A stretch of DNA of 64,000 bases from Ricordea florida (GCA_949710005.1 OX453274.1:27566240-27630239), one strand, 5' to 3'; counted from the stretch's first letter, positions 1-11,754 are shown. Program-made: numbers and translations. The notes: generated by a model from the sequence alone, not told the origin.

Positions 1-130
1 CAATAAGCGGTGACCCCTTGACCCTCAATTTCGTGTAAAAGGTTTCTTTTCACCATGTGAACCACAACTTGAAAAATAGATAAATAAATGAATAAATAAA
101 ATAAATTATCTATATTCGGCACGGAAGATA

Positions 131-312
131 CAGGGGCGTAGCCAGGATTTTTCAAAGGGGGGGAGGGGGGGGGGGGTCACAGAGGCTACTCACTCTTGTC
201 ATGGCGTTTTCGCTTCCTTTTAATATTAAAATATTGTAGGTTGTTTGCTCAAAAGAAGGCCTACCAAGGGGGGTCACGGGCACCCCAGAAGCCTCCCCTA
301 GCTACGCTCCTG
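131..312. mobile_element. Short hAT-like MITE with 5-bp target duplication
   Basis: The ends are imperfect inverted repeats (CAGGGGCGTAGCCAGG at the left, CCTAGCTACGCTCCTG at the right). The element is flanked by the direct repeat AGATA at 126-130 and 313-317. The interior has a long G run and no coding capacity. The CAGGG start and the 5-bp duplication match two other elements in this window (14467 and 54956), which suggests mobilisation by related transposases. The superfamily is inferred from the termini only. Confidence 0.7.
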
Positions 313-1092
313 AGATAAGTCCTCTTCTTGCGTTAGGTCATATCTGCACTTTCTTGGAATCCATGGAACCTTAGCAAAATCCTAAACTGAATCATAAAGG
401 AAAAGAAAAGCAGCTAAAACCCTCAAACAAAAGGAGATGAGAGTCATTTGTGCCCTTGCTAAGTTTGTAAACAAATGTTTCAAGGCGAACCAGAGAATGG
501 ATGTCCATTAAACGAAGAAGAACAAGAAGAATATAACCTTTGATTAAAACATTTTGTTTACAACCAAAACAAAATAGAAAAATAGGCAAGCATTGCATGC
601 ATGTGACTACTGCATTTATTACGTTTATTCGGATTTTTTTGCCATACCTATCGCCTTTCCTCGATTTCATTACTTTTACATATTCTCTTCTGAGTTGAAA
701 ACTAAATCGATATAAAAGTTACAAAATACGAACTCTAGTGTCTTTCCTTTAGGAATGTCATCCAAATATAGTTCGGCCGCTGTAAATTTGTTGATCTCAG
801 GCCGATTTACACCACAATTCTTCGCGGTGCCCGAATTGTATTGTACATTGTGATTGGCTAAATACTAGACAAGCGCTGATTGACTCCTTCAGTCAATAAC
901 TCGTGTTTCCTTTGACATATTGACTTCTGCATTATTTCATAGGCAGTAGCCAAAAAATGTACATCCATCACTAAAAATACAAATAGAGCCTATAAATACT
1001 TTATATTTACTTCATAATAAAATTAGATAAAAAAACCTATACCTTATTGGAGTTGAATACAATATAGTCTATCTATAATTCTTAATGCTAAA
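313..1092. other. AT-rich intergenic stretch, no gene seen
   Basis: I see no splice-flanked coding exon, RNA gene or clear repeat here. The open frame on the minus strand at 392-670 has no recognisable domain or codon signal. Confidence 0.5.
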
Positions 1093-1545
1093 CTGCACAT
1101 ATGGTTTTAAACGAAAACTTTACATCGGGCAGACAAAATGTGAATTAGGTACCCGCTAAAAAGAACATCAAAAAGCAGTGTTTCTTTTTTTTTTTTTTTT
1201 TTTTTAAAAAAAAAGAGAAACTCTGTCTAAAGAACACGTGTACCTAGCTAACCATCCTAATGGGTGGGATAATTCTCGAATTGGCACCACTGGCCGCCGC
1301 TATCATCAAGGACGTTGCTAAGAAGCTTGGCATATCAATAGCGCCAACGCTCCATTGAACCGCGACGACTGCCAATTATTACCCGACGCTTAATTGTTCA
1401 AACCTTGAAAATAATCAACACCGTTCATCGCTGGTATAAAAGGAGCTTTACAGCCATGCCCAATCATCCCTGAAGATGAGACACCAGACGGGTGGGACGT
1501 CGGAACGCCAGATCAGTGAATTGCAGCTTTTAATTTCTTGAAGTT
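1093..1545 (+). pseudogene. Penelope-like retroelement, decayed GIY-YIG end
   Basis: Read on the plus strand, 1117-1180 encodes a GIY-YIG endonuclease start (LYIGQTKCELGTR, then a stop, then KEHQKAV). After a T-rich interruption the frame near 1320-1390 gives EAWHINSANAPLNRDD followed by an early stop. The EAWHI/LNRD pairing is typical of the C-terminus of Penelope-like elements with a GIY-YIG endonuclease. The reverse transcriptase part is missing and the frames are broken, so this is a dead 3' fragment. It differs from the copies at 52-57 kb. Confidence 0.7.
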
Positions 1546-1598
1546 ACATTTATTAATTCAAACTAGCGTAGGATCAAACTATGTCTGGTTATCCCCCT

Positions 1599-1838
1599 GG
1601 GGCCGGTTGTTCGAAGGCCGATTAGCGCTAATCCAGGGTTAAATTTTAACCCGTGTTTCTTTTCCTCTAGTTAAAAAGCATTTTCTCCGATAACTTTCTC
1701 TATTCTTTTAGAGCATACGATCATCGAATTGTATTAAAAAAAAGCACTAAACCGAATGTGCTTTTAAGCTCTCATATCTGCATTTTAATTTCGCACTAAC
1801 CCTAGGTTACCGTAACCCTGCTTCGAACAACCCGGCCC
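1599..1838. mobile_element. Palindromic ~240-bp MITE, family 1, copy 1
   Basis: The left end reads GGGCCGGTTGTTCGAAGGCC and the right end is its near reverse complement (CTTCGAACAACCCGGCCC). The interior carries an inner inverted pair, GGTTAAATTTTAACC near the left and CTAGGTTACCGTAACCCTG near the right. Two more copies lie at 7511-7748 and 20208-20446. There is no coding capacity. Confidence 0.8.
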
Positions 1839-2336
1839 TGGTTGCAACGTGCGTCTCTTCCTTTGACGTTTCCTTAGAAAAATTTCACATTGGCTAGTCT
1901 CTCTTTAGTGACCATTGAGTCAAACGGGTAGAGTGAGTTTAACCATTGTTTTAATAGTCTTTGAATATAAGCAAACTACAGCAAAACTGCCATGCTGGCG
2001 TACAATACCAAAAAACAGGTAGCCGGGCCTGCAGAGTCCCGGCATGCCATAGGCCTGGTACCCAGTCCTAACGCTACGATGCTACAATTGTGGCTAGGAA
2101 CCTCTCCATGTCACAGAAATTAGCACTAGATAAGGTTTGTGTTGTTATGTGCATCCACGTAGGTGTGAAGGTGGTATGGTGACGAAGCAATGGGCCGGTA
2201 CATTTCTATAAATTAAAATTCACACATTTGACAGAGGTTGGAAATACCATTTTCATGTTATCATTTGCTGGTCAATTAGTTAAGCGAAGGAGTATTTTTC
2301 AGCATGGTCACAGGCAAACCTGGGAAAAAGAGAAAC

Positions 2337-2412
2337 TTTTGTAGGAGTCGAACCTACGACCAAACAGTCGACTTTATGTACGCAAATTGTACCTATCTTC
2401 TCTTTTCTCCAG
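2337..2412 (-). repeat. tRNA-like sequence, probable SINE fragment
   Basis: On the minus strand a T-arm with loop (GTAGGTTCGACTCCTAC) is preceded by a possible anticodon-arm region. The D-arm and acceptor stem do not fold cleanly, so I treat this as a tRNA-derived SINE relic rather than a working tRNA gene. Confidence 0.4.
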
Positions 2413-3086
2413 CGCGCTTTAATTAAGCCACAATTCAATGGTTCCTCACTTCGCTCTTTCGTCTTTTTGATTGACAAAACCGACACATATTTTGTCAATT
2501 ACGTGCGATGAACAAACAATGCACAGGTCAACTGATGTTCTTATTTAATGAAGAGTTCATTGCAGTTTACAATAGAGAAGCTTTTTGTCATTGACAAACC
2601 TATCACCTCCTACAGAGCATATATTGCATATGACTTCATAATCACCATGCAAAGTTTCAAAAACAACGGAACTTGAACGTGCTTGCTAACTCCAATCCAT
2701 TATACTCCTGGATTGTTTTGCTGAGAGAACTTATACCTGACGTAACTCCATTTTGCTTTTACCTTATGGTTGCGCGTCAAACTGAGCTAAATTGATAGGT
2801 TTTTAATCCACGTCAAAATTAGCGTCTAAGTGAGAGCTGTTTTTCCCTCCAGGCAAAGTTTTCAGTCAAGCCTTTCAGTTTACGTACGTCAGTGGATTCG
2901 CATTAGTTATTAGCTTGTATTGGCCTTCCGAGAAAGTTTAACTAACAAAATCCCAGGTACCCGGAAAAGCAAGCAATAAAGCTCGCTGGGATTTTCAAAC
3001 CAATTTAAAACAATCTATTAAGAAGCTATATAGATACAAGATTATTTCCCAAAGTATTTCGGTGAACACGAAGCATCAAGTACAGG

Positions 3087-3218
3087 ATGAAAAGAGTTTC
3101 AACTACAAGCGTTCCAACACTGTTAGAGACATACGCTAACGTCGAAGATGCTTATGTTTGCCAAGGGCAAACCGCAAAACTTCACTCGAGGAATGGAATT
3201 CTACAGGACGGAAAACAG
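3087..3218 (+). CDS. Candidate first coding exon, unknown protein
   Basis: An ATG at 3087 opens a 44-codon frame starting MKRVSTTSVPTLLETYANVE and ending in a good splice donor, CAG|GTAAAG, at 3218/3219 in phase 0. Reading through the donor meets a stop after seven more codons, which fits a real exon-intron boundary. Codon use looks coding-like. I recognise no domain and see no matching downstream exon in the next 5 kb, so it may be a gene relic or chance. Confidence 0.3.
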
Positions 3219-5260
3219 GTAAAGCTTACACCAACTATCTAAACGTTACTCTTTTACATATTGCATGAGTTAGGGAATTAATATTAGTTCTAGTGAACTT
3301 CTGTTTGGTGGTCAATGAGATCAGTCTGGCCTTCCGTATATAAATTAGCTGATGTTCACTAGCGATCCGACAAAAACGAAAAACGCAACTCGAATGCTGG
3401 TATGAAGCAGTGAGCGCTCTTTAAAACAGAGATTCATTTAGCTGGAAGCAACTAAAAATATTAGGACTTATTGAAAATATTCAATGCTGAATAAAAGTTG
3501 ATGGGTTTTGTATAAAATGTCCGACCGGACAGGTAAGCCATTGAAGCATAATTGAATTTAACCGAATTTGCCTCTGGCAATCAAATGTTTCGATCTGATT
3601 TATTAGTATCCGTAAGGCACGGCAAATTATTCAGTAAACGTTAAGCCTTTAGTACACACATTGTGGCTTAGTTTCAAAGATAGCTATGTCTAGCTAGACA
3701 TGGCAACATTAGCAGATAAGTTCGGAAATTAGGAAGGCAGTAGACCGAAACATGTTTTCACTGTTGCAAATTTCGTGATGTGGCCTTCTCGTTTGAATTG
3801 ATTTATCGCCAAGGCGGTTTTGAATGCGTTAATTATAATGTAAAAATCGTCAGTTTAGAGGTTTACTATTTGTCTGAACAGTGGTCATTAGTTAGATGGT
3901 TTTTCACATTGCGTTTATAATAACCTAGTTTATTGCTTACATTCATCTTTTCGTATGCGTAAAACCGCGTCGATGGTAACATTTATTATCATCTGCATTT
4001 TGTTTAGCTCAAGGAAGATTTCATTTGTCAATATTTAACGGTTTAATTCATTTTAGCGGCGAACTATGTTGTTTGAGGATTACATAAATGGATTGAAATT
4101 GCGATTTTCGCCATTAACCTTTCTACCTAAGACTAATTCAGAGCCGCATCATATTTACACGCTAAGTAGTATGAATTGAAGGACGATTGGCGGAAACCGT
4201 GGTAAAATAAACTGGACAAAGTTTGTTGACTCCCGTTGATAGGCTCAGAAGAGAATCAAGGACAAATTAGAAATAAGTTGAGGTAGAGAAAGATGAAAGC
4301 TGATTGAGCTACAGTTCTTGAGAAATCGGTTCTTCGTCTTTCCGAAAAGTACATATTACGTTTATTCATCAAGCTCGACATATACCATCCGTCATTGTTT
4401 CACAATTCGTGGAATTTTATAAACAATTACGTACACTTAAGGCGCGTAGGCCCAAACGTTTTAGCGCACACAAAATGCCTCATCAAACGAATTTATGATG
4501 TAAGTTGTTCTCTGACTGTATGTTTAAATGAGAGCTGATGAAGTTTTGAGCATCAAAGCCATCGTACGTCAGAGCAGAGCTTCACGCAACAACAGTTTCT
4601 TTACAAACCAACCCCTCCAAGATCTTAGGCCGTCAGTTCTGCAAATTAATTTATGGTTTCACAAAATTGATACACCTACAGAGACGCGCAAGGCCTATAA
4701 GTTATAGATGAACAAATTGATCAATTAAGATATAAAGTGAGTTCATCCAGTCAACAAGAGCTGTAACAGCCTAGACGTCCAGTGTTTCTCTAGTAGGTTT
4801 GCATATGGTGTTATCGACTCCGTCTCTATTTTACAATACTAGTTCCTTGACAACGTTAAACTTATTTTGTTTGATTATCATTTTGTAACGATACAGTTTA
4901 TATTTACCCTTATTTTAGAAAAGCGCCTTGATGTCATCGGTGACACAATTCAAGTTTCAAGTGCTCATCTTAATAAAGAACCACATTTACTAAAGCTCAC
5001 TGATTTCGAAAACCGAGGGTATTCCCTTGACAAACAAAAAACAGCTCCTTGCCGCTGTGCTCCGCTGACCTCGCTGAATTTTATTTTGCGAGCAAGGAAA
5101 GGATTGTTGTAAAGAAAAACGTGAATATAAAATATTGAATATTGAATATTGAAAAATATACTTGAAACTTGGAATAACAATATCGCAAAGGCCAATGTCT
5201 TCCCTCTCCAGGGGAGCGGTTCTAAACACTGATTGAGAAATAGAAAACATGTACTGTGTT
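3219..5260. other. Intergenic or intronic, no gene seen
   Basis: If the exon at 3087 is real this would be its first intron. The open frames near 4867-5250 overlap on both strands and show no domain. There is a short AT repeat (GAATATTGAATATTGAAAAA) near 5133. Confidence 0.45.
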
Positions 5261-5264
5261 TCTA

Positions 5265-5597
5265 TCGAGTTTTAGTATAAATCTACTTGCGTTCTATCAC
5301 AAATGCCGCGCTCTGATTGGCTACGCTACTCACTATCTATTCAGTGATAGATAGTGACTAGCGTAGCAGTGTGCCCTTGCTAACAAACTGGCGGCCGCTT
5401 CTTCACGTTTTCGAAGTGTTCGTGAAGAAGATTTAGACAGTTTACTGGTCGAGGCTGTTCCAGAAAAGACAAAGTTTTGAACGACTAGTAGATTTATACT
5501 AAAACAATTAGATTATTCGCTCTCGATTTCTATGCGTGATAGTTGACTCGGCCGGGCTGCGCCCCCTTCGACTATCACGCGATAGAAATCTCGAGCT
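5265..5597. mobile_element. Nested foldback element with three hairpins
   Basis: The outer arms are GTTTTAGTATAAATCTAC near 5269 and its exact reverse complement near 5490. Between them lies a second stem at 5321-5366 (CTACGCTACTCACTATCTAT against ATAGATAGTGACTAGCGTAG). Just outside is a third hairpin at 5522-5595 (CTCGATTTCTATGCGTGATA against TATCACGCGATAGAAATCTC). This is probably one MITE inserted beside or into another. It is noncoding. Confidence 0.6.
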
Positions 5598-5997
5598 CAG
5601 TAACAGGAATTCTAACTAATCAGCCCGCGTATTTTCTTAGGACTTTATTATAATACATTATATTATTTTAAGCCAAGGTTTAGTTACATTAGCTGAGTTT
5701 TTCTAGGTTTTTAGAGCGGTTTTCAATTGAGTCGCAAAAACTAAAGCCTAAGTAACAACTTTAGGCGATCATACTTTTTGCACCAGGAAGAATGAACCAA
5801 TCCGAACTCAGACTGTCAAACACGCTGTCTGTCACCTGCTGAGCGCGGGAAAATGTCTGCGACGTAGCCACGATCGATTTTGTCTTAATGCTGGTTGGTT
5901 AAGAATTGAAGTGGCACGCGATGCGTTTCACAATTACTTATCATGGCAATGAAAATGCAAAGCAGTTGCGAAAGACGTGACGCACAGTTAACGCCCG

Positions 5998-7131
5998 CTG
6001 TTGTTCCTTGTGTATGCCAACGACATGCCGAGCTACATACAGCATGGGTCGAGCCTTGCTCTGTTTGCCGATGATAGCAAACTGTACAGACCTATGGACT
6101 CTGCAAGTTCCTCTACCTCCTTACAGGCTGACTTAGACGGTCTACACACTTGGAGCAGTGATCACGGTATGAAGTTCAACACGGATAAGTGCAAGGTTTT
6201 GCATATGACCAAACGGAGATCTCGTCGCAGCACACCCAATGACTATCAGCTTTCTGGTAAAACCCTGTGTTCTGCCAATGTCACTTCGGACTTGGGCGTC
6301 GCAGTGTCTGAAGAATTGTCATGGAATAGACATATTGAAGAACTGTGCGCCAAAGGGAACCGTGTTCTGGGCTTGGTCAAAAGAGTGTGTGCAAGAGACA
6401 TTACTGACATTCAGACCAGAAAACTACTATATACTGCTTTAGTCAGACCCCTCTTAGAGTATGCGTCACCTGTTTGGTCTCCCTACACCACAAAACACAA
6501 GGGTCTACTTGAAGACATACAACGCAGAGCCACTAAATTTATACTGAACTATCCGCCAAGAGACATTACTTATAGTGATAGACTAATATTACTTCAGTTA
6601 TTGCCTCTGGAATATCGTATATATATAGAGGATCTGACTCTCCTATTCAAATATAAAATCGGCCTACTCAATGCTAATTTTGGGAATTTCCTACAACCTA
6701 TAAATTCCTCTTATTTCACACGTAACTTCGACCCAGCTAATTTCCGTCTAAACACTTCCCACCGCCAGGAATATTTTTCTAACTCCTATTTTCCCAGGAC
6801 TGTTAAAAATTGGAACAATCCCCCCAGTCATCTTAAGAATACCTCAATCAACTCAATTCATCAATTCAAGAAACTTATTAACGAATATTATGTAAATAAG
6901 TTATGTATGTATCGGCCGCCTTAAGTTTTCCTTCCTCATCTTTCTTTTTTTTGTGTATTATTTTTTAGTGTCGTATATTTTATATTTTTGTAACATATTG
7001 TAGGGGGTTGATGTCAATTGGGGCTTGCCCTGTTTCTTCCTTCTGTCATAGATGTAAATCGTTTTGTTAAATATAGCTAATTGTTGTGACGAAATAAATA
7101 AATAAATAAATAAAATAAATAAATAAATAAA
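5998..7131 (+). pseudogene. 5'-truncated CR1/Jockey-type LINE, reverse transcriptase C-terminal part
   Basis: The frame from 6001 to 6924 (307 residues) begins inside a reverse transcriptase palm (FLVYANDMP) and contains the catalytic FADD box (LALFADDSK) at about residue 26. It continues through the typical thumb and connection region of CR1/Jockey LINEs (RKLLYTALVRPLLEYASPVW). The N-terminal endonuclease and first RT motifs are absent, so this is a standard 5'-truncated insertion. After the stop at 6924 comes a 3'UTR and a tail of AATA repeats near 7091-7131. The coding part has no internal stop, which points to a fairly recent insertion. Confidence 0.85.
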
Positions 7132-7259
7132 ACTGAAAAATACTCCAAAAGCATTACACTGATCATAACAATTTTTTATTTATTTATTTTTTTTTATTCC
7201 TCCACTCTAAATAGTAGTTAGGTAAGCTACATAATAAGGGAAGGACCAGAAAAGTGATA

Positions 7260-7495
7260 AGGGGGGGGGGGTGGGGAATTTTCAGCTTGCACGAATTTTT
7301 TTTTTCGCTCACTGCTTGTGCAGGAATTTTTTTTTTTAGGTGAACCCCTCTGCACGAATTTTTTTTACTACGTGTAAAAAAGTCACAATTGTACCTTCCT
7401 TCTGCATGAATTTTTTTTTTACCTTCTTCTTTGCATGAATTTTTTTTCTTGGCATTTTCCCTTGCATGATTTTTTTTTGTATTTCCCCTCCCCTC
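7260..7495. repeat. Imperfect repeats of TGCA(C/T)GAATTTTTTT
   Basis: After a G-run at 7261-7270 there are about six loosely spaced copies of a G/C-poor unit ending in GAATTTTTTTTT. The minus-strand frame through it (lysine- and asparagine-rich) is a low-complexity artefact. Confidence 0.6.
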
Positions 7496-7510
7496 CATCA
7501 CTTTTCTAAT

Positions 7511-7748
7511 GGTCCAGTTTTTCGAAGGCCGATTAGTGCTAACTCAGGGTTAAATTTTAACATTGGTTTCTTTTCCTCTTGTTAAAAAGCGTTTTCTCTT
7601 TCTGAATCTCTATTTTATTCAGAGCATACAATCATCAAATTGTATTCAAAAAGAATTAAACTGAATGTGCTTTTTAAGCTCTGATATCTGTATTTAAATT
7701 TCGCACTAACCCTGGGTTGCCTTAACCCTGTTTTCGAATAACCCGGCC
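7511..7748. mobile_element. Palindromic ~240-bp MITE, family 1, copy 2
   Basis: Same layout as the copy at 1599: TTTTTCGAAGGCCGATTAG at the left, TTAACCCTGTTTTCGAATAACC at the right, with the inner GGGTTAAATTTTAAC. The termini are more diverged than in the other two copies. Confidence 0.75.
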
Positions 7749-7914
7749 TAGTAGTAAATTAGTAATAACTAAGTAATTTTAATTCTGCAAGTGAATATAT
7801 ATGAAAGACCATATATTTGAACTGCGGAGTAATATGTAATGACATTGATTGATCATCGCAGTTATGTACACATTCAACTTAAGCAGCTGTGAAATTAAAG
7901 CCTGAAAAAAAAAA

Positions 7915-8030
7915 AGAAAAACTCAGGCCTGAACGGCATTCGAACCCATGACTTCTGCGACACCGGTGCAGTGCTCTACCAACTGAGCTATCAAGCCAAC
8001 TGGGAGCTGGTCATGTTGTGAGTTCGTAAT
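7915..8030 (-). repeat. tRNA-Thr-derived SINE or tRNA pseudogene
   Basis: On the minus strand, 7998 to about 7923 folds as a tRNA: acceptor GGCTTGA against TCAGGCC, D-arm TAGCTCAGTTGGTAGAGC, anticodon stem CTGCA/CGCAG, T-arm with GGTTCGAAT. The anticodon position reads GGT (Thr), but the base before it is C rather than the near-invariant T. The same unit recurs at 27845, so it is a SINE head or dispersed pseudogene. Confidence 0.6.
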
Positions 8031-8353
8031 ATGCCCGTAGAGCCTGTAATTCTAATTCTGTAATCAAATATTAAGTGGAAAGGAGAGGGGCACATCTATA
8101 TTCCTAATATAGTTTACCTGAATTAGGGTAAAAAGTCACCAAACTAATCAGAACTAAAACAGCTTACATGGAAGAGCAAGACAGACGACGAATTACATGG
8201 ATAGTTAATATTGAGTAAGATAGTAATACAAAAGTGCTTTTTTTATATACATTTGTTTGGTTGGTGTTTCTCTAATAGGTTGAGGAATATCGTTCCAGAT
8301 ATATCTACCAATAATATCTAACAATTTAAGTAATATTTTTCATTACTTCTGTA

Positions 8354-8849
8354 GGATAGAAAAACTCTGAAAGAATCCCTAATGCCTCCGATCCCGTCCG
8401 CCACGAGTTCGGCATCCTCTAGTAAAACCTCGACATCCCGAAGCCGCGATGGATTTGGAGTTACCCCAATAGCAGGGCGTGATTCAGATAAGGCCGAGTC
8501 GGAGGCAGGAATTCGAGTTGTAGGAGAAACAGGGTACCTAGCAGTTAATAATCGAAAGAAAAGCACCTCAGAAAAGCTTGCAAACACAGGGTACAAGTTG
8601 TACACAACCGATGACTCCAACAAACTTCCACAAATCCTGATGCCCAACAAAAAGATATCCAAAGGATTTAAACGGAAAAAGGCGAAAATTAGTGATGAAG
8701 TTGCAAACAACTGCCGTCACAAGTTGGAGGTTCAACAAGCTGAGGAGGTAAAAACCGCGCAAAAGGATCTGGAAAAAGAGGGAGAAGTGGAAGAATCGTT
8801 TTACAACAAGTACGGTCTGGACATACGGAAACAGTTTAGTAAGTGGAGT
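8354..8849 (+). CDS. Unassigned open exon, interrupted by a MITE
   Basis: A possible acceptor (TTCTGTAG|GATAG) at 8353/8354 opens a frame through an ATG at 8382. It runs about 165 codons to the MITE boundary at 8850. The protein starts with a Ser/Thr-rich stretch (MPPIPSATSSASSSKTSTSR), then a Lys/Glu-rich, probably helical part ending near FYNKYGLDIRKQFSKW. I recognise no domain. The frame beyond 8850 belongs to the transposon, so the native exon was cut by the insertion or used it. A related coding-looking stretch (FTFSYFPKIHHHKK) follows near 9325. Confidence 0.35.
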
Positions 8850-9156
8850 CAAGAGAAAATGAGGAAAGAGAACATAACTCCGTCTGATATGATAAGGGGA
8901 CAGAATCTAATTTTAGCTCGGAGTCTATTTATATCTCGTCCCGTGGCTGCGCGGTTTCCCAATACCGCAACTGGGAAGTCGAGGTCAAGCGAAACAAGAT
9001 CCCCATGCACATTGACATTACAACCACGTGATGAGAAGGACATCAGCCATTGGTCAGTGAAAATAGTTTCTGGATCTAAAAATAGATTTTGTCCCCTCAT
9101 CACAGTAACAGAACCCAGTATGGAAGATGCGTTCTATTTACCTTATTTTTCTCTTG
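8850..9156. mobile_element. MITE family 2, copy A
   Basis: The ends are CAAGAGAAAATGAGGAAAG and the near reverse complement TACCTTATTTTTCTCTTG. Inside is a second inverted pair based on GGGGACAGAATCTA and TAGATTTTGTCCCC. A copy at 60026-60282 has the same nested design with a clean 8-bp duplication. Here the flanking duplication is not clear. It is noncoding, although one frame happens to stay open. Confidence 0.75.
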
Positions 9157-10093
9157 GTGATAATTAATCTCTTCCTTCCCATCGATTGTATTCTATTATT
9201 GGCATGGTATGGCACTTGCCATGGGTAAATTCGTAAGATTTTTGCCTTCTCAGTACCATATGCTAATTCTTTTTTCTGTTTGTGCTTATTTCTATTTTCT
9301 CAGATTTGGAGCTGACGAAACCATTCACCTTCTCCTACTTCCCCAAGATTCATCACCATAAAAAAGATAACACAAACAAGGAACAGCAAGCAAAAAAGCT
9401 GAGAAAAATATCCACCGTCAACAAAAAAATATCAGCGAACATGAGCTAGACATTTGAATATATATTAAGTCGCTTAAAGGGTGAACGGAAGGAAATAACG
9501 GGCCTACCTGGTAGCAGACTTAGATTTGAAATCATAATCAAGAAACTTGGGTTTGAAGTTCCACTACGTAGCCGTAAAGAGACATATCGACTTTCAAAAG
9601 GAATGTCGGCAGGCGCCTATCACAAAGAACGTTCCTATGAGTTGGAAGCCAGTTCACAGCACATTATAACATAGCCTTGGGAATTAAAGTTCGTGCTATT
9701 ATTGGCTAATACGCACGATCTATTTACCCATGGGTTGCATGCTGACGTCAGATTGTGAAGTTGCAAAGTCTTATATTATAAAAGAAATGGTAAACGCAGC
9801 AGCTGTGCAACCATCGAGTTATGGACGAATTTAAGCACTCAAGAAGCTAAAGATGCTCTCGGCTGCACCTCGAGCATCTCTTACGCTTCTTTCGCGAAAA
9901 CTATCTTCCAGAAAAGAAGACATACAAGCCATGGAGAAAACTCCAAGAATCTCGCTAGAACTTAATCAAATCTGTTGTAGTTTGATGTCTCCATTTGATT
10001 ATTTTTTGTTATTATTGCCGCGAAAGAAGAGTTTATAAAATAGCATCATCTGCTACTGGCGGGTACAGACTTAACAATCAAACGTTCCTAGTT
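9157..10093. other. Intergenic, no clear gene
   Basis: There is a short coding-like stretch near 9300-9450 (LTKPFTFSYFPKIHHHKKD) without good splice sites, and the small open frame at 9853-10038 has no domain. I cannot assign either. Confidence 0.4.
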
Positions 10094-10263
10094 ATGAACT
10101 ATTGATGTCGGTGTATGTGTTGTAGTTCAATTTTTCCTTGTTTTGAATTTTATTTTCCTTTGTTTCAAACTCATTATCATACATTACCATACCAAAAAAC
10201 AAAGGAAAATAAAATTTAAACCAAGGAAAAAACTGAACTACAACATATGCATATGAACCGACA
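10094..10263. mobile_element. Foldback element (MITE)
   Basis: The left arm (TTGTAGTTCAATTTTTCCTT and AATTTTATTTTCCTTTGTTT) is mirrored on the right by AAACAAAGGAAAATAAAATT and AACTGAACTACAACATATG. It is noncoding. Confidence 0.65.
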
Positions 10264-10789
10264 AAATGATATTATAATAGAACAGAATCTCGATATCGTA
10301 TAAGTAAGTATGGAAACTCCCGAAGTGTTTTTTGAGGAGGCTTTTTAGTTTAATGAGGATAAAATGAAAGAGCCTATACTGATATTACTTGAAAGTTCTG
10401 CAGGATTTCCAGTTTCTTAACAGTGATCCAGATGGTCACACAAAAGTATTTATTGGAAGAAGAGAATGTAAATATATATCGGCAGGGGTGGGCTCCTAAT
10501 ATCGGCTTAAGCCCCATATACACCAGCAATTTTATCTTATCAAGGAAAACTTGTCAAGGCAAAATTTCTCGTGTAGATGAGGCTTTAATCAATTTGATGA
10601 AAAGTTGGGCAATCATCGGTAACGTGTACCTTGACTTAATTACAAGACGTTGCAGAGAGGTCATGCCAGATATATTTGGTGTATAATGTTGCGTAATGTG
10701 TACAGACGTTTTTCACTCTGCAGACAGTATATTACAATAAAGAAGCAAATTTTAGCAGATGAAACACATCTTCATCTGCCAGTGATCTA

Positions 10790-11158
10790 TCATCAGGGCT
10801 AACGCAGTGGTGAGAGCGCTCGCCTTCCACCAATGTGGCCCGGGTTCGATTCCCGGCCCCGGCGTCATATGTGGGCTGAGTTTGTTGGTTCTCTACTCTG
10901 CTCCGAGAGGTTTCTCTTTGGGTACAGTCCGGTTTTCCCCTCTCTACAAGAACCAACATTTGATTTGAATTGATGTAATTCAATATCATTTAATTTGATT
11001 TCATTTGTGCTTCACCAGTGTCCCCAATTAGTATGTCAGTGCTAAATACAGTTGAAACTCAAATAAAGGTCATTATCATTATCACCATCACCATCACCAT
11101 CATCATCACCACCATCATCATCATCATCATCATCATTATCATTATCATTATCATTATG
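10790..11158 (+). repeat. tRNA-derived SINE with CAT/ATC simple-repeat tail
   Basis: An A-box-like region (TAACGCAGTGGTGAGAGC) and a perfect B box (GGTTCGATTCC, 10843-10853) form a tRNA-like head. A body follows with CTCTGCTCCGAGAGG and GGTTTTCCCCTCTC. The 3' end has AGTGTCCCCAATTAG and an AAATAAAGG signal, then a long CAT/ATC tract up to about 11155. Polymerase III transcription from the internal boxes is expected. The open frame through the tail (poly-Ile) is meaningless. Confidence 0.8.
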
Positions 11159-11484
11159 AAGGAAAGGGGTAACAGTACCCTTAACTACTTCCTGCTTCAT
11201 GAACCAGTAAAGAACATGGGCCTTCTTGCTTCACCTTCCAACCAAAAATAATTCATAATAATCTACTCCTAAATTATGTTCGAAACGTTTTGTTCCATTT
11301 TCTGGTTCCACCCATGGTTTCGTAATACTTGTTGCAGTACTCGAGTCCACAGTACCGCGAAATAAAACTGTTTGAATTACGTTTCCAACCGTAATACCAA
11401 CATATAACAATTTTTAACTTCACATGGCTGATATTACTTCTAACAAGGGCATATATATGGACCCGCTATCGACCTGCTCCTAGC

Positions 11485-11570
11485 ATCAACGGCTGGCTAA
11501 GCTCAGATGGTATAACACCACACCGGTAATCTCGAGGTCTACGGTTTGAATCCCATTTAAGCTTGTTCAG
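11485..11570 (+). repeat. tRNA-Thr-like SINE head
   Basis: GGCTAAGCTCAGATGGTATAAC resembles a D-arm or A box and CGGTTTGAATCCC a B box. The anticodon-loop area contains CACCGGTAATC (GGT, Thr-like). It has no clean acceptor stem, so it is not a working tRNA. Confidence 0.5.
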
Positions 11571-11754
11571 TTTCCAGGCATTACAGAAAAAGGTTGAGAA
11601 ATTTCTAAACTGTGATTGACCAAGGCCAAAGGTATTTAAGGCAAATTTGAAACACTTACATGTAAAAACTGCAGCTAGTGTCCCTGGTAACTGAAAAATT
11701 ATTGTTTCTAATTTTAAAACAATGGTAGATAGATTTCTCCCCTGTGACGCGAAA

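Noticed and set aside
7184..7501. Lys/Asn-rich minus-strand frame
   Set aside because: It arises from poly-T-containing imperfect repeats.
7915..8000. Functional tRNA-Thr gene
   Set aside because: C at position 33, a weak anticodon stem and dispersed copies with shared flanks indicate a SINE or pseudogene.
11018..11251. Ile-rich open frame
   Set aside because: It is a translation of the CAT/ATC simple-repeat tail of a SINE.
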